Shown: positions 9,643 through 17,166 of the stretch, piece after piece
Layout of the letters: each line of letters starts with the position of its first letter
Position numbering within the stretch: position 1 is the stretch's first letter
Assembly: GCA_946482335.1 (NCBI GenBank)
Contig: CAMLRG010000060.1
Coordinates: forward strand, 1 to 28,907
Direction: 5' to 3'
DNA: 28,907 bases
Source of the DNA: an uncultured Duganella sp.
GTDB lineage: Bacteria; Pseudomonadota; Gammaproteobacteria; Burkholderiales; Burkholderiaceae
Program-made: the position numbers and the translations under genes
The notes under the pieces: model-generated
What the model was told of the DNA's origin: nothing
Seen by the model: only the letters and a program-made list of their open reading frames with translations
The model's database searches: none

Positions 9643-10476
9643 TTATTTCTGGCAATTTACACAATAAAAGGTCGATCGCTGGCCCTGCTTGATCTGGCGT
9701 ACCGGCGCGCCGCACAGGCGGCAAGGCACACCAGCACGATCATAGACGAAATAAGTCTGTTGGAAATACCCCGATTGGCCATTTACGCCGATAAAGTCGC
9801 GCAAAGTGCTGCCACCCTGAACGATTGCCTCGGCCAGCACATCGCGGATTGCCTGCGCCAGGCGGTCGTAGCGCGCCGCGCTGATGCGGTTGGCTGCGGT
9901 CTTGGGGTTGATGCCGGCGCGGAACAGGCTTTCCGAACAGTAGATATTGCCCACGCCGACCACGATATCACCGGCGATCAGCACCTGTTTGATGGCGGCG
10001 CTGCGCGTGCGCGTCTGGTCGAACAGCAGCTTGCCAGTGAACGCCGCGCCCAGCGGCTCCACGCCCAGGCCGCGCAGCAGCAAATGTTCGTCCAGCGCGC
10101 CATCGCCGGCCGCGTGCCACAACACCGCGCCAAAGCGGCGCGGGTCGGTCAGGCGCAGCACATGCACGCCATCGGCGCCCTCCACCGTCATGTCGAAATG
10201 ATCATGCTTTTCCGGCGGGATGCCGGCCGGCAGCACGCGCAAATGCCCGCTCATGCCGAGATGGATGATCAGCGTGCCATGCGCAAACTGCACCAGCAAG
10301 TACTTGCCGCGGCGATCCGTGCCGGTGATGCGCTGCCCGGCCAGGAGCGCCGGCAAGTCGTCCGGGAAGGGCCAGCGCAAACCTTCGCGCCGCAGCACCA
10401 CGGCGCGCACGATGCGGCCTTCGATATGGGGCGCGACGCCGCGCCGGGTGACTTCTACTTCTGGTAATTCAGGCAT
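9643..10476 (-). CDS. mutM: Formamidopyrimidine-DNA glycosylase MutM (Fpg)
   Basis: MutM excises 8-oxoguanine and formamidopyrimidines opposite C and cleaves the abasic site. The 277-residue protein starts MPELPEVE, so Pro1 and Glu2 of the mature enzyme are in place. The segment [14 protein letters not shown] holds the catalytic-loop lysine, [10 protein letters not shown] and LTDPRRFG are conserved, and [16 protein letters not shown] is the helix-two-turn-helix. The end is a C-x2-C-x16-C-x2-C zinc finger (CRLC ... CVNC). The start was set at the ATG at 10474-10476; the much longer frame reading through upstream is antisense to the TPR gene and is an artefact. It is divergent from the TPR lipoprotein gene and heads the minus-strand repair operon. 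Confidence 0.97.
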   Translation of the reverse strand: MPELPEVEVTRRGVAPHIEGRIVRAVVLRREGLRWPFPDDLPALLAGQRITGTDRRGKYLLVQFAHGTLIIHLGMSGHLRVLPAGIPPEKHDHFDMTVEGADGVHVLRLTDPRRFGAVLWHAAGDGALDEHLLLRGLGVEPLGAAFTGKLLFDQTRTRSAAIKQVLIAGDIVVGVGNIYCSESLFRAGINPKTAANRISAARYDRLAQAIRDVLAEAIVQGGSTLRDFIGVNGQSGYFQQTYFVYDRAGVPCRLCGAPVRQIKQGQRSTFYCVNCQK

Positions 10477-10500
10477 GGAGTGGTTTTTTGCGGGTTGGCG

Positions 10501-10506
10501 TAGAAT
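10501..10506 (+). promoter_or_regulatory. Candidate -10 box for TPR-lolB-ispE operon
   Basis: TAGAAT followed by C lies 34 nt before the chosen start of the TPR gene, in the short divergent gap with mutM. No good -35 is visible at 16-18 nt, so this is only a candidate. Confidence 0.35.
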
Positions 10507-10539
10507 CAAGTCTTGAGCCCGATTTTGCAGGATCTTCCT

Positions 10540-12309
10540 TTGAAAAACGCATTCGCCATTGTAACCCTGTCGGTCCTTGTGTCCGCCTGCGCGGTCGTGC
10601 CACCGGAACAGGCCGCCCCCGCGCCTGCCAGTCCGGCCGCGGCGGCGGCGGCGGAAGCCAGCGCCAAGGCCGCGCCGGGCGAGCAATTGCCCAGCGTCGA
10701 ATTGACCAGCGACCTGTTTTACAAGCTCACCAAGGCCGAGATGGACTTCAAGCGCGGCCAGTGGCAAAGCGCCTACGTGACCATGATGGTGCTGGCGCAG
10801 CAGACGCGCGACCCGCGGCTGGCGCGCCGCGCGTCGGAAATGGCGTTGTCGGCCAAACAGGGCAACGAAGCGATGGCGGCAATCCGGCTGTGGCGTGAAC
10901 TGGCCCCCGATTCCGACGAAGCCGCCCAATATTTCCTCGGCTTTGCGGTGCTGGGCGACGACTTGGCCGAAGCGGAGCAATTGTTTGCTCAGCGCCTGAA
11001 AGCTGCGCAAGCCAACGGCCGGCCATTGTTGATGTTCCAGATGCAGCAATTCCTGCTGCGGGCCAAAGACAAGGCGGCGGCGTTCGCCCTGCTGGACCGC
11101 GTGCTGCAGCCCTACCGCAACACGCAGGAAGCCCACCTGGTGCTGGCGCAGGCCGCGAACGCCGCCGGCGATACCGAGCGGGCCCGCGCCGAAGCGAAGC
11201 AGGCGGTGGCCATCAAGCCCGATTCGGAACTGGCCACGCTGACCATGGCGCAAATGCTGCAAGACCTGGACGGTGCGCAAAAACTGTTTGCCGCCTTCCT
11301 GCAGCAGCACCCGGCGGCACGCGAAGTGCGTTCGGCGTATGCCCGCCTGCTGGTCGAGCAAAAGCAGTATGACCAGGCGCGCGAACAGTTCCTGATCCTG
11401 TTGAAGGAGCAGCCGGACAATCCCGGCACGCTGTACGCGCTGGGCATCATGTCGCTGCAAGGGCAGGATGCGAAGGCGGCGGAAGGCTATTTCACGCGTT
11501 ATGTGGCAGTGCTGGAAGCCCAGCCCGACCCGGAACGCGACCCGAGCAAGGCCTTGATGCTGCTGGCCCAGATCGCTGAAGAGCGCGGCGACCTCGACGG
11601 CGCCTTGGCCTGGCTCGACAAGATCGACCGCGAGGATGCGCGCGCGACCCTGTCGGCCCGCCTGAAGCGCGCCCACATCACGGCCCGCAAGGGCGATATC
11701 GAAGGCGCGCGCACCCAGTTGAAGGAAATCACGCCCACCGACCCGGCGGAGCAAGTGCAGATCCTGCAAGCGGAAGGCCAACTGCTGCGCGACTCCGGCC
11801 GCGCGGCCGAAGCGTTCAAGACCTTGCAGGATGGAGTGCTGCGCTTCCCCAACAGTCCCGACCTGATGTACGACTACGCGCTGGCGGCAGAAAAGCTGGG
11901 CAAGGTCGATGCCATGGAAACGGCGTTGCGCAAGGTGATCGAAGCGGTGCCGGACAACCACCACGCCTACAATGCGCTGGGCTACTCGCTGGCCGACCGC
12001 AACGTGCGCCTGGATGAAGCGTATGAACTGATCGACAAGGCCTTGAAGATGGCGCCGGGCGACCCCTACATCATGGATAGCATGGGCTGGGTCCTGTTCC
12101 GCATGGGCAAGCTGAAGGAAGCCGAGCAATCGCTGCGCCAAGCCTATGCCTTGCGCGGCGACGCCGAAATCGCGGTGCACCTGGGCGAAGTGCTGTGGAT
12201 GCAGGGCGATAAGGCCGGTGCCGCCAAGCTGTGGCGCGAAGCGCGCGCCAAGGATCCGAAAAACGACGCGCTGCGCAGCACGCTGGCGCGCCTCAACGCT
12301 GGAATTTAA
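10540..12309 (+). CDS. TPR-repeat lipoprotein
   Basis: The predicted protein has 589 residues. I chose the TTG at 10540 because AGGA at 10529-10532 is spaced 7 nt from it and the product opens with a clean lipoprotein signal ([17 protein letters not shown], lipid Cys at 17). Another TTG at 10513 is in frame but lacks a ribosome site. After an Ala/Pro-rich linker (residues 20-50) nearly the whole chain is helical TPR-like repeats, for example [21 protein letters not shown] and [20 protein letters not shown] near the C-terminus. Such proteins scaffold outer-membrane or periplasmic assemblies; the precise partner is unknown. Its TAA overlaps the lolB ATG by one base (TAATG), so translation is coupled. 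Linkage to lolB suggests an envelope role. Confidence 0.87.
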   Translation: MKNAFAIVTLSVLVSACAVVPPEQAAPAPASPAAAAAAEASAKAAPGEQLPSVELTSDLFYKLTKAEMDFKRGQWQSAYVTMMVLAQQTRDPRLARRASEMALSAKQGNEAMAAIRLWRELAPDSDEAAQYFLGFAVLGDDLAEAEQLFAQRLKAAQANGRPLLMFQMQQFLLRAKDKAAAFALLDRVLQPYRNTQEAHLVLAQAANAAGDTERARAEAKQAVAIKPDSELATLTMAQMLQDLDGAQKLFAAFLQQHPAAREVRSAYARLLVEQKQYDQAREQFLILLKEQPDNPGTLYALGIMSLQGQDAKAAEGYFTRYVAVLEAQPDPERDPSKALMLLAQIAEERGDLDGALAWLDKIDREDARATLSARLKRAHITARKGDIEGARTQLKEITPTDPAEQVQILQAEGQLLRDSGRAAEAFKTLQDGVLRFPNSPDLMYDYALAAEKLGKVDAMETALRKVIEAVPDNHHAYNALGYSLADRNVRLDEAYELIDKALKMAPGDPYIMDSMGWVLFRMGKLKEAEQSLRQAYALRGDAEIAVHLGEVLWMQGDKAGAAKLWREARAKDPKNDALRSTLARLNAGI

Positions 12310-12908
12310 TGAGCTTCAAGACCCTCGCCGCCATCGCGGGCGCGGCCGCCATCCTGTGCGGCTGCGCCACCACGCCTGCCACGCCGCCCTCCACCGCCGC
12401 CGTTGCGCCTTACGCCGACACGCTGTCGCTGACAGGCCGCCTGAACGCCCGCTACCTCAAGGAGGGCAAACAGGAATCGGTCACCGTCAACTTCACCTGG
12501 AAGCAGGATGCGCAGCGCACCGACGTGGCGCTGACCACGCCGCTCGGCAACACCGTCGCCACGATTGAAGTCACGCCCCAGGGCGCCACGCTGCGCGAAG
12601 GCGGCGGCAAGCCGCCGGTCAGGGCACCGAGCATCGATGCGCTGAGCGCGCGCGCGCTGGGCTGGACCTTGCCGGTCTCCGGCATGCGCGCCTGGCTGCA
12701 AGGCCACGCGACCGATGCCAATGGCAAGCCCTGGGCGGCCAGTCCCGCCAACAGCGAGGTGACCACGCGCGAAGGCTGGCGCCTGCATTACACCGGGTGG
12801 AAAGAGGGTGGCGCGGTGCCGCGGCCGCAACGCTTCGACGCCGAACATCCCGGCAGCGGCGAGATCCAGGAAATGGCGCTGCGCATCGTGATCGACCAGG
12901 TGGAATAA
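12309..12908 (+). CDS. lolB: Outer-membrane lipoprotein receptor LolB
   Basis: LolB accepts lipoproteins from periplasmic LolA and inserts them into the outer membrane; it is itself a lipoprotein. The 199-residue product opens [19 protein letters not shown] with lipid Cys at residue 19. Family features include [39 protein letters not shown], the aromatic [14 protein letters not shown], and the end [11 protein letters not shown]. The start was moved downstream from the longest frame to the ATG overlapping the TPR gene stop, because only this gives a lipobox. ispE begins 2 nt after its stop, as in many betaproteobacteria (lolB-ispE). Confidence 0.92.
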   Translation: MSFKTLAAIAGAAAILCGCATTPATPPSTAAVAPYADTLSLTGRLNARYLKEGKQESVTVNFTWKQDAQRTDVALTTPLGNTVATIEVTPQGATLREGGGKPPVRAPSIDALSARALGWTLPVSGMRAWLQGHATDANGKPWAASPANSEVTTREGWRLHYTGWKEGGAVPRPQRFDAEHPGSGEIQEMALRIVIDQVE

Positions 12909-12910
12909 AG

Positions 12911-13789
12911 ATGAAAAGCCTGTTGCATTGCCCGGCCCCGGCCAAGCTGAACCTGTTCCTGCACGTGACTGGCCGCCGCGCCGACGGCTACCATCTGCTG
13001 CAATCGGTGTTCCAGATCATCGACCGCCACGATACGCTGCACTTCACCTTGCGCGGCGATAAGGAACTGCACCGCACCAACGATATCGAGGGCGTGCCGG
13101 CGGAGCAAGACCTGGTGATCCGCGCCGCGCGCCTCCTGCAAGCCGAAGTGCTGCGCCGCACGGGGGCGACGCCGCCGGGCGTCGATATCACCGTCGACAA
13201 GATCCTGCCGATGGGCGGTGGCCTGGGTGGCGGCTCGTCGGATGCGGCGACCACCTTCATGGCGCTGAACAAGCTGTGGGGCGCCGGGCTGACGCGCGAA
13301 GAATTGATGGCGCTGGCCCTGCCGCTGGGCGCCGACGTGCCCTTCTTTATCTTCGGCGAGACCGGCTTTGCCGAAGGGGTGGGCGAAGCCTTGCAGCCGG
13401 TCGCCGCGCCGGACTGTTGGTATGTTGTCATCGAGCCCGGCGTGCAGTGCCCGACGGCGCAAATATTTACCTCGGAGCATTTGACAAGGGATACACCGCC
13501 CGTTAAGATGTCGGACTTTTCCAGCTACCACACAAAGCGCAGCGATTTGCGGCAGTTTGGGAAGAACGATTTGCAACAAGTGGCGTGCCGCTTATTCCCG
13601 CAAGTAGCAGACGCGGTAGAATGGCTGGGCGCTTACGGCGATGCCAGGATGACTGGCTCCGGAGCTTGTGTGTTCGTCGCCCTCCATAGCGAAGAACAGG
13701 CCGATGCGGTGCTTGCGAAAGTGCCAGCCGCCTGGACCGGATGGAAGGCGAGGGCGCTGAAACGGCATCCGATGGCCGAAAAGTTGTGA
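12911..13789 (+). CDS. ispE: 4-diphosphocytidyl-2-C-methyl-D-erythritol kinase IspE
   Basis: IspE is the ATP-dependent kinase of the non-mevalonate (MEP) isoprenoid pathway. The 292-residue GHMP kinase shows PAPAKLNLFLHVTGRRADGY at the start with the catalytic Lys, the glycine-rich ATP loop PMGGGLGGGSSDAATT, the Asp in LPLGADVPFFIFGETGFAEG, and C-terminal GDARMTGSGACVFV. The ATG at 12911 begins at the canonical N-terminus; the longer frame from 12797 lies inside lolB. It is likely the last protein gene of the TPR-lolB-ispE operon. A strong separate promoter for the tRNA lies just downstream. Confidence 0.96.
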   Translation: MKSLLHCPAPAKLNLFLHVTGRRADGYHLLQSVFQIIDRHDTLHFTLRGDKELHRTNDIEGVPAEQDLVIRAARLLQAEVLRRTGATPPGVDITVDKILPMGGGLGGGSSDAATTFMALNKLWGAGLTREELMALALPLGADVPFFIFGETGFAEGVGEALQPVAAPDCWYVVIEPGVQCPTAQIFTSEHLTRDTPPVKMSDFSSYHTKRSDLRQFGKNDLQQVACRLFPQVADAVEWLGAYGDARMTGSGACVFVALHSEEQADAVLAKVPAAWTGWKARALKRHPMAEKL

Positions 13790-13802
13790 AGCGTAAAAAG
13801 AT

Positions 13803-13831
13803 TTGGTTTTTCGTGAATTAGGCTATATAAT
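13803..13831 (+). promoter_or_regulatory. Sigma-70 promoter for tRNA-Gln (and probably prs)
   Basis: TTGGTT at 13803-13808 and TATAAT at 13826-13831 are separated by exactly 17 nt. The tRNA begins 35 nt after the -10 box, leaving a short 5' leader to be trimmed. This is the best-matching promoter in the window. Because no terminator follows the tRNA, transcription may continue into prs. Confidence 0.8.
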
Positions 13832-13866
13832 GTCGGCCTACTGACGGAAGACAGTCAGTTAAGAGT

Positions 13867-13943
13867 AGGGGAATCGCCAAGCTGGTTAAGGCACCGGATT
13901 TTGATTCCGGCATACCAAGGTTCGAATCCTTGTTCCCCTGCCA
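13867..13943 (+). tRNA. glnQ-type tRNA: tRNA-Gln (anticodon TTG)
   Basis: The 77-nt cloverleaf has a 7-bp acceptor stem AGGGGAA / TTCCCCT, discriminator G and an encoded CCA at 13941-13943. The anticodon stem CCGGA/TCCGG encloses the loop TTTTGAT, with anticodon TTG at 13901-13903, which reads CAA/CAG glutamine codons. The T arm contains GGTTCGAATCC. tRNA-Gln upstream of prs is a common betaproteobacterial arrangement. Confidence 0.96.
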
Positions 13944-13997
13944 CCGTTTTCCCTGGGTCTGTCGAGGCAACAGTCTCCAGCCAGGGTCAAGACAAAG

Positions 13998-14052
13998 ACT
14001 CCCGCCACACGGGAGTGCCTCAAAGAATTCAACACTACCTCTCGGGACTCCC
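13998..14052 (+). promoter_or_regulatory. prs leader with two mutually exclusive hairpins
   Basis: ACTCCCG (13998-14004) can pair with CGGGAGT (14010-14016) around a 5-nt loop. The same GGGAGT (14011-14016) can instead pair with ACTCCC at 14047-14052, which lies directly before the prs ATG at 14054. The first fold frees the start region and the second closes it. This is read from base pairing only; switching is unproven. Confidence 0.35.
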
Positions 14053-14053
14053 A

Positions 14054-15004
14054 ATGGCTTACGAAAACCTGATGGTTTTTACCGGCAACGCTAATCCTGC
14101 CTTGGCAGAAGGGGTCGCAAAAAATCTCGGCATTCCGCTCGGTAAAGCTGTCGTCTCCAAATTCTCCGACGGCGAAGTCATGGTCGAAATCAACGAAAAC
14201 GTCCGCGGTAAGGATGTGTTCGTGCTGCAATCGACCTGCGCACCGACCAACGACAACCTGATGGAACTGATCCTGATGGTCGATGCCTTGAAACGTGCGT
14301 CCGCTGGCCGTATCACCGCTGCAATTCCTTACTTTGGCTATGCGCGCCAGGATCGCCGTCCGCGTTCCGCCCGCGTGGCCATTTCGGCAAAAGTCATTGC
14401 CAATATGCTGGAAGAAGCCGGTGTCGAACGCGTCCTGATCATGGATTTGCACGCCGACCAGATCCAGGGCTTCTTCGATATCCCGGTGGATAATATTTAC
14501 GCTTCGCCAATCCTGCTGGGCGACCTGCAGAAGAAGGCCGAGCAAGACTTGCTGGTGGTGTCGCCGGACGTCGGCGGCGTGGTGCGTGCCCGTGCCCTGG
14601 CCAAGCGCCTCGGTTGCGACCTGGCCATCATCGACAAGCGCCGCCCGAAAGCCAACGTGTCCGAAGTGATGAACATCATCGGCGACGTGGAAGGCCGCAA
14701 CTGCGTGATCATGGACGATATGGTCGATACCGCAGGTACCCTGGTGAAGGCAGCCGAAGTGCTGAAAGAGCGCGGTGCCAAGAAAGTGATCGCTTACTGC
14801 ACGCACCCTGTGCTGTCCGGTCCGGCCATCGACCGCATTTCCGGCTCGTCGCTGGACGAGCTGGTGGTGACCGACACCATCCCGCTGTCCGAAGCGGCCA
14901 AGGCATGCGGCAAGATCCGTCAACTGACTTGCGCACCGCTGCTGGCTGAAACCTTCAAACGCATCATCAAGGGCGATTCCGTGATCTCCCTGTTCGTCGA
15001 CTAA
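14054..15004 (+). CDS. prs: Ribose-phosphate pyrophosphokinase (PRPP synthetase)
   Basis: Prs makes PRPP from ribose 5-phosphate and ATP for purine, pyrimidine, histidine, tryptophan and NAD synthesis. The 316-residue length is typical. Seen are the N-terminal [20 protein letters not shown], the flexible-loop region [16 protein letters not shown], the metal site [20 protein letters not shown], and the PRPP-binding motif [15 protein letters not shown]. The ATG at 14054 fits the family N-terminus; the longer frame runs back through the tRNA and is not coding. No strong ribosome site is present, and the leader can fold over the start (see the leader entry). Terminator-like hairpins follow the stop. 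Confidence 0.97.
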   Translation: MAYENLMVFTGNANPALAEGVAKNLGIPLGKAVVSKFSDGEVMVEINENVRGKDVFVLQSTCAPTNDNLMELILMVDALKRASAGRITAAIPYFGYARQDRRPRSARVAISAKVIANMLEEAGVERVLIMDLHADQIQGFFDIPVDNIYASPILLGDLQKKAEQDLLVVSPDVGGVVRARALAKRLGCDLAIIDKRRPKANVSEVMNIIGDVEGRNCVIMDDMVDTAGTLVKAAEVLKERGAKKVIAYCTHPVLSGPAIDRISGSSLDELVVTDTIPLSEAAKACGKIRQLTCAPLLAETFKRIIKGDSVISLFVD

Positions 15005-15011
15005 GATTTGC

Positions 15012-15039
15012 CGGCCATGGCGCAAGCCGAGGCCGTTTT
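15012..15039 (+). other. Hairpin with GCAA tetraloop after prs
   Basis: CGGCC (15012-15016) pairs with GGCCG (15031-15035) and encloses a GGC-GCAA-GCC inner hairpin across a small AT/GA internal loop. TTTTC follows. It could be a weak terminator or a 3'-end stabiliser for the prs message. Confidence 0.45.
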
Positions 15040-15047
15040 CGCTGAAG

Positions 15048-15074
15048 TGCCCTGGTCGCGGGGCATTTCTTTTT
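15048..15074 (+). terminator. Rho-independent terminator after prs
   Basis: TGCCCTG (15048-15054) pairs with CGGGGCA (15059-15065) over a 4-nt GTCG loop, with one G-T pair. The T-rich tail TTTCTTTTT follows at once. It is well placed 44 nt after the prs stop. Confidence 0.75.
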
Positions 15075-15079
15075 ATCGG

Positions 15080-15106
15080 CAAGGCGCAAGCCTTGTCTTA
15101 TTTTTT
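15080..15106 (+). promoter_or_regulatory. GCAA-capped hairpin in the rplY leader
   Basis: CAAGGC (15080-15085), GCAA and GCCTTG (15090-15095) make a perfect 6-bp hairpin with a GNRA loop, followed by TCTTATTTTTT. The T-run touches the rplY ribosome site GGAG at 15107-15110. It is terminator-shaped but sits inside the leader of rplY, so it may be a leader attenuator or control site. The decamer GGCGCAAGCC is shared with the hairpin at 15012-15035. Confidence 0.5.
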
Positions 15107-15116
15107 GGAGTATTCC

Positions 15117-15707
15117 ATGAAAGTTGTAGCATTCAAACGTGAACTGCAAGGTACGGGTGCGAGCCGCCGCCTGCGTAATTCCGGCCAGACCCCTGGCATC
15201 ATCTACGGTGGCACCGAAGCCCCTGTGACCATCGCCCTGGACCACAACGCCCTGTTCCACGCGCTGAAGAAAGAAGCCTTCCACTCTTCCATCCTGGACA
15301 TGGAAGTTGACGGCAAAGTGGAAAAAGTGCTGCTGCGCGATTTCCAGATGCACGCATTCAAGCAACTGGTCCTGCACGCTGACTTCCAGCGCGTCGACGC
15401 CAACAAGCCGCTGCACGTGAAAGTGGCCCTGCACTTCGAAAACGCTGAGATCTCCCCAGCCGTGAAGCTGCACTCCGCAACCATCAGCCACGTGGCCAAC
15501 GAGATCGAAATCTCCTGCCTGCCAGCTGACCTGCCAGAGTTCCTGACCGTCGACCTGTCCAAGATGGACGTTGGCCAGTCGATCCACGCTTCCGAACTGA
15601 AGCTGCCAAAAGGCGTGACCATCGTGACCCACGGTTCCGACGCGACCATCGCGACCGCTTCCGTGCCAGCCGGTGCTGTTGCCGCTGAAGCCGCTGCTAA
15701 AGAGTAA
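15117..15707 (+). CDS. rplY: 50S ribosomal protein L25/general stress protein Ctc
   Basis: L25 binds 5S rRNA in the large subunit. The 196-residue product is the long, two-domain Ctc/TL5 form: an N-terminal L25 domain ([30 protein letters not shown]) and a C-terminal beta domain ([35 protein letters not shown]). An Ala-rich tail ends the protein. The ATG at 15117 is fixed by a GGAG ribosome site 6 nt upstream and by the conserved N-terminus. Codons are more biased than in the neighbours, as expected for a highly expressed ribosomal gene. It lies between prs and pth in the classic order, though here four small minus-strand genes, a DUF1272 gene and a remnant separate it from pth. Confidence 0.97.
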   Translation: MKVVAFKRELQGTGASRRLRNSGQTPGIIYGGTEAPVTIALDHNALFHALKKEAFHSSILDMEVDGKVEKVLLRDFQMHAFKQLVLHADFQRVDANKPLHVKVALHFENAEISPAVKLHSATISHVANEIEISCLPADLPEFLTVDLSKMDVGQSIHASELKLPKGVTIVTHGSDATIATASVPAGAVAAEAAAKE

Positions 15708-15726
15708 TCCTCTTTCGCTTCGCTGG

Positions 15727-15751
15727 AAAACCCCGCCACGGCGGGGTTTTT
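15727..15751. terminator. Strong bidirectional terminator after rplY
   Basis: AAAACCCCGC (15727-15736) pairs with GCGGGGTTTT (15741-15750) around CACG, with T-tracts in both directions. It lies between convergent rplY and the minus-strand small-gene operon and can serve both. Confidence 0.9.
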
Positions 15752-15756
15752 CATTT

Positions 15757-16212
15757 TCAGGCATCGTGCGCGGCTTGGCGCTTGGGCCAGGTAAGGTACT
15801 CGCGCAGCACATGCGCCCAGGGCGTGGCAATGATGGCCAGGATCACCCAGATGAAGGCGTTGGCCATGCCTTCCACCGCCGACCCGGCCAGCTCGCCGCG
15901 CGACCAGAGCGGATAGGCGACCATGGCCAGCCACAGCACCTTGTAGAAAACCTCCAGCAGGATAATGGGCAGCATCTTCAAGGGCCGCAGGATGCCCAGG
16001 CCGGCCAGGGTGGCGAAGGCGGTCCAGACGGTCCAGGCCATGGCGTCGAGTGCTTCCCAGGCGCCTTGGTGGGTCAGGATTTCACTCCAGCTGGTGCGCC
16101 CCAGCACGAAGAACATCAGCCCATACAGCAGGCGTAACAGGTAGATGTTGATGGGCCGGACACCGTCGAAGCGGGCAGCGGGCCGGAAGGCGGCGGCGAC
16201 GGCGGCGCTCAT
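15757..16212 (-). CDS. Small integral membrane protein, function unknown
   Basis: The 151-residue protein has about four hydrophobic helices: YLLRLLYGLMFFVLG near residue 24, MAWTVWTAFATLAGLGIL near 58, LPIILLEVFYKVLWLAMVAY near 81, and NAFIWVILAIIATPWAHVL near 118. I do not recognise the family. Its ATG overlaps the TGA of the preceding coiled-coil gene (ATGA, 16209-16212), so translation is coupled, and it is the last gene of the four-gene operon. It ends just before the bidirectional terminator at 15727-15751. Partnership with the preceding single-TM protein is a reasonable inference. Confidence 0.75.
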   Translation of the reverse strand: MSAAVAAAFRPAARFDGVRPINIYLLRLLYGLMFFVLGRTSWSEILTHQGAWEALDAMAWTVWTAFATLAGLGILRPLKMLPIILLEVFYKVLWLAMVAYPLWSRGELAGSAVEGMANAFIWVILAIIATPWAHVLREYLTWPKRQAAHDA

Positions 16213-16466
16213 TCGACCTCCTTCAGTACTTTTTCGACGCTGGCGAGGCGGCCTTTCATCTCGGCCAGCGTGGCCTGGATGGCCGCCAGGGCGGCGGCAT
16301 TTTCTGCCAGCGCCGCGGCCGACTTGCTGGCCAGTTCGCGGTAGGCTTCGGCGCTGGCCGCCTCCGCCCGCGCCTTGTGCGCAGCGGACCAGTACTTCAT
16401 GCCGAAAATGACCAGCAGCGCAGTCAGCGGCAGGCCAAGGGTCAGCAGGTAGATGTGCTCGGACAT
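16209..16466 (-). CDS. Single-TM coiled-coil protein, function unknown
   Basis: The 85-residue protein starts MSEHIYLLTLGLPLTALLV. An in-frame start 51 nt earlier exists, but the ATG at 16464-16466 has an AAGGA ribosome site 8 nt before it and gives a natural membrane anchor. One TM helix (residues 5-24) is followed by an Ala/Glu/Lys-rich coiled coil to the end (AYRELASKSAAALAENAAAL, then TLAEMKGRLASVEKVLKEVE). It resembles short membrane-anchored coiled-coil accessory proteins, but no family is assigned. It starts 4 nt after the regulator stop and overlaps the next gene by 4 nt. Confidence 0.72.
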   Translation of the reverse strand: MSEHIYLLTLGLPLTALLVIFGMKYWSAAHKARAEAASAEAYRELASKSAAALAENAAALAAIQATLAEMKGRLASVEKVLKEVE

Positions 16467-16470
16467 ACTG

Positions 16471-16782
16471 TCATTCCTTTTCAAGTTTGATGTGTTTGGC
16501 GGCTTCCACGATGGCATCCGGATCGACCGTCAGGCAAAAATCTGTCACTTCGAAATAGTTCAGCGCCTTGCCGTCGCTGGAGAACTCGTGCTTGCTGGTC
16601 ACGAGCCCAGCCGCCTCCAGCTTGGCAAGATGCAGGTGCAGCAGCGGACGGCTGATGCCCACGTCACGCGCCAGCTGGCTGACGTAGTTGCGCCCGTCCT
16701 TCTTCAACGCCGCGATGATGCGCAAGCGGTGTGGGTTCGCCAGCGCTTCCAGCACCGGCAGCAGGTTGTGCATTCCGCTCAC
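16471..16782 (-). CDS. ArsR-like winged-helix transcriptional regulator
   Basis: The 103-residue protein has a clear winged helix-turn-helix: helix-rich LPVLEALANPHRLRIIAAL, then NYVSQLARDVGISRPLLHLH (recognition helix around SRPLLHLHLAKLEAAG) and the wing LVTSKHEFSSDGKALNYFEV. It lacks the metal-binding ELCVC/CxC pattern of classical ArsR/SmtB sensors. It resembles the MarR/ArsR-like regulators often encoded with membrane partners. The start is either the GTG at 16780-16782, which overlaps the preceding TGA (GTGA), or the ATG three codons later; I keep the GTG for its coupling. It may control its own operon through the palindrome at 17079-17096. Confidence 0.82.
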   Translation of the reverse strand: MSGMHNLLPVLEALANPHRLRIIAALKKDGRNYVSQLARDVGISRPLLHLHLAKLEAAGLVTSKHEFSSDGKALNYFEVTDFCLTVDPDAIVEAAKHIKLEKE

Positions 16783-17048
16783 TTCAACAGCAGGCGGCAG
16801 TTTGCACTGACCGATTCCGTGGCCATGGCGCCCTTCTCACCGCGCGCCGCCTGCATGCATTGCGCGAAGGCTTGCTCTTTGGTTTGGGGGCGGCCGCATT
16901 GCTCCAGCAGCTGAGCGTTCTGGGCGATCAGCATCTTGTTTTGCTGGATCAGTTGGTCGATCCGTTCCTTGTCAGACAGCGGCGCATCGGCGGCAAAGGC
17001 CGGGCAGGCGAGGCTTGCTGCGAGCAGCGCTGTGGCGAGTATTCTCAT
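16779..17048 (-). CDS. Small secreted (periplasmic) protein, function unknown
   Basis: The 89-residue protein starts MRILATALLAASLACPAFAA, a typical Sec signal with predicted cleavage after AFA. The ATG at 17046-17048 has GGAGG about 7 nt upstream, which decides against the longer frame. The mature part is a short helical, Gln-rich segment (DKERIDQLIQQNKMLIAQNA) with three cysteines, at EQCGRP, FAQCMQ and ANCRLL. No family is recognised. It is the first gene of the operon; its TGA overlaps the regulator GTG by 4 nt. Confidence 0.75.
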   Translation of the reverse strand: MRILATALLAASLACPAFAADAPLSDKERIDQLIQQNKMLIAQNAQLLEQCGRPQTKEQAFAQCMQAARGEKGAMATESVSANCRLLLK

Positions 17049-17078
17049 TCCAGTCCTCCGTTTGATGTTGTAGACATG

Positions 17079-17096
17079 TGTAATAAATATCTTACA
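17079..17096 (-). promoter_or_regulatory. Candidate operator: TGTAA-N8-TTACA palindrome on the -10 box
   Basis: The inverted repeat TGTAA (17079-17083) / TTACA (17092-17096) encloses the predicted -10 hexamer (17086-17091). A repressor bound here would block the promoter. The winged-helix protein encoded two genes in is the natural candidate; this is inference. Confidence 0.4.
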
Positions 17097-17114
17097 GGTG
17101 GAGGCCGATGTCAA
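17086..17114 (-). promoter_or_regulatory. Sigma-70 promoter of the four-gene minus-strand operon
   Basis: Read on the minus strand, a perfect -35 TTGACA (17109-17114) is followed by 17 nt and GATATT (17086-17091, four of six matches). The first start codon lies 38 nt further on. Confidence 0.6.
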
Positions 17115-17166
17115 GTAAGAAAATCAGTTACCATTAATTTTTATTTAACTTGCCGAGGAGAATCGA

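Noticed and set aside
7617..9692. A 691-residue plus-strand frame opposite the dynamin-like gene
   Set aside because: The minus strand carries the G1, G3 and G4 motifs; the plus frame is a compositional shadow.
10477..12180. A 568-residue N-terminal extension of MutM
   Set aside because: MutM must begin MPELPEVE with Pro exposed for catalysis; the extension is antisense to the TPR lipoprotein gene.
13867..13943. Integration (att) site at the tRNA-Gln
   Set aside because: tRNA genes are frequent att sites, but no integrase gene and no repeated tRNA 3' end lies nearby in the window.
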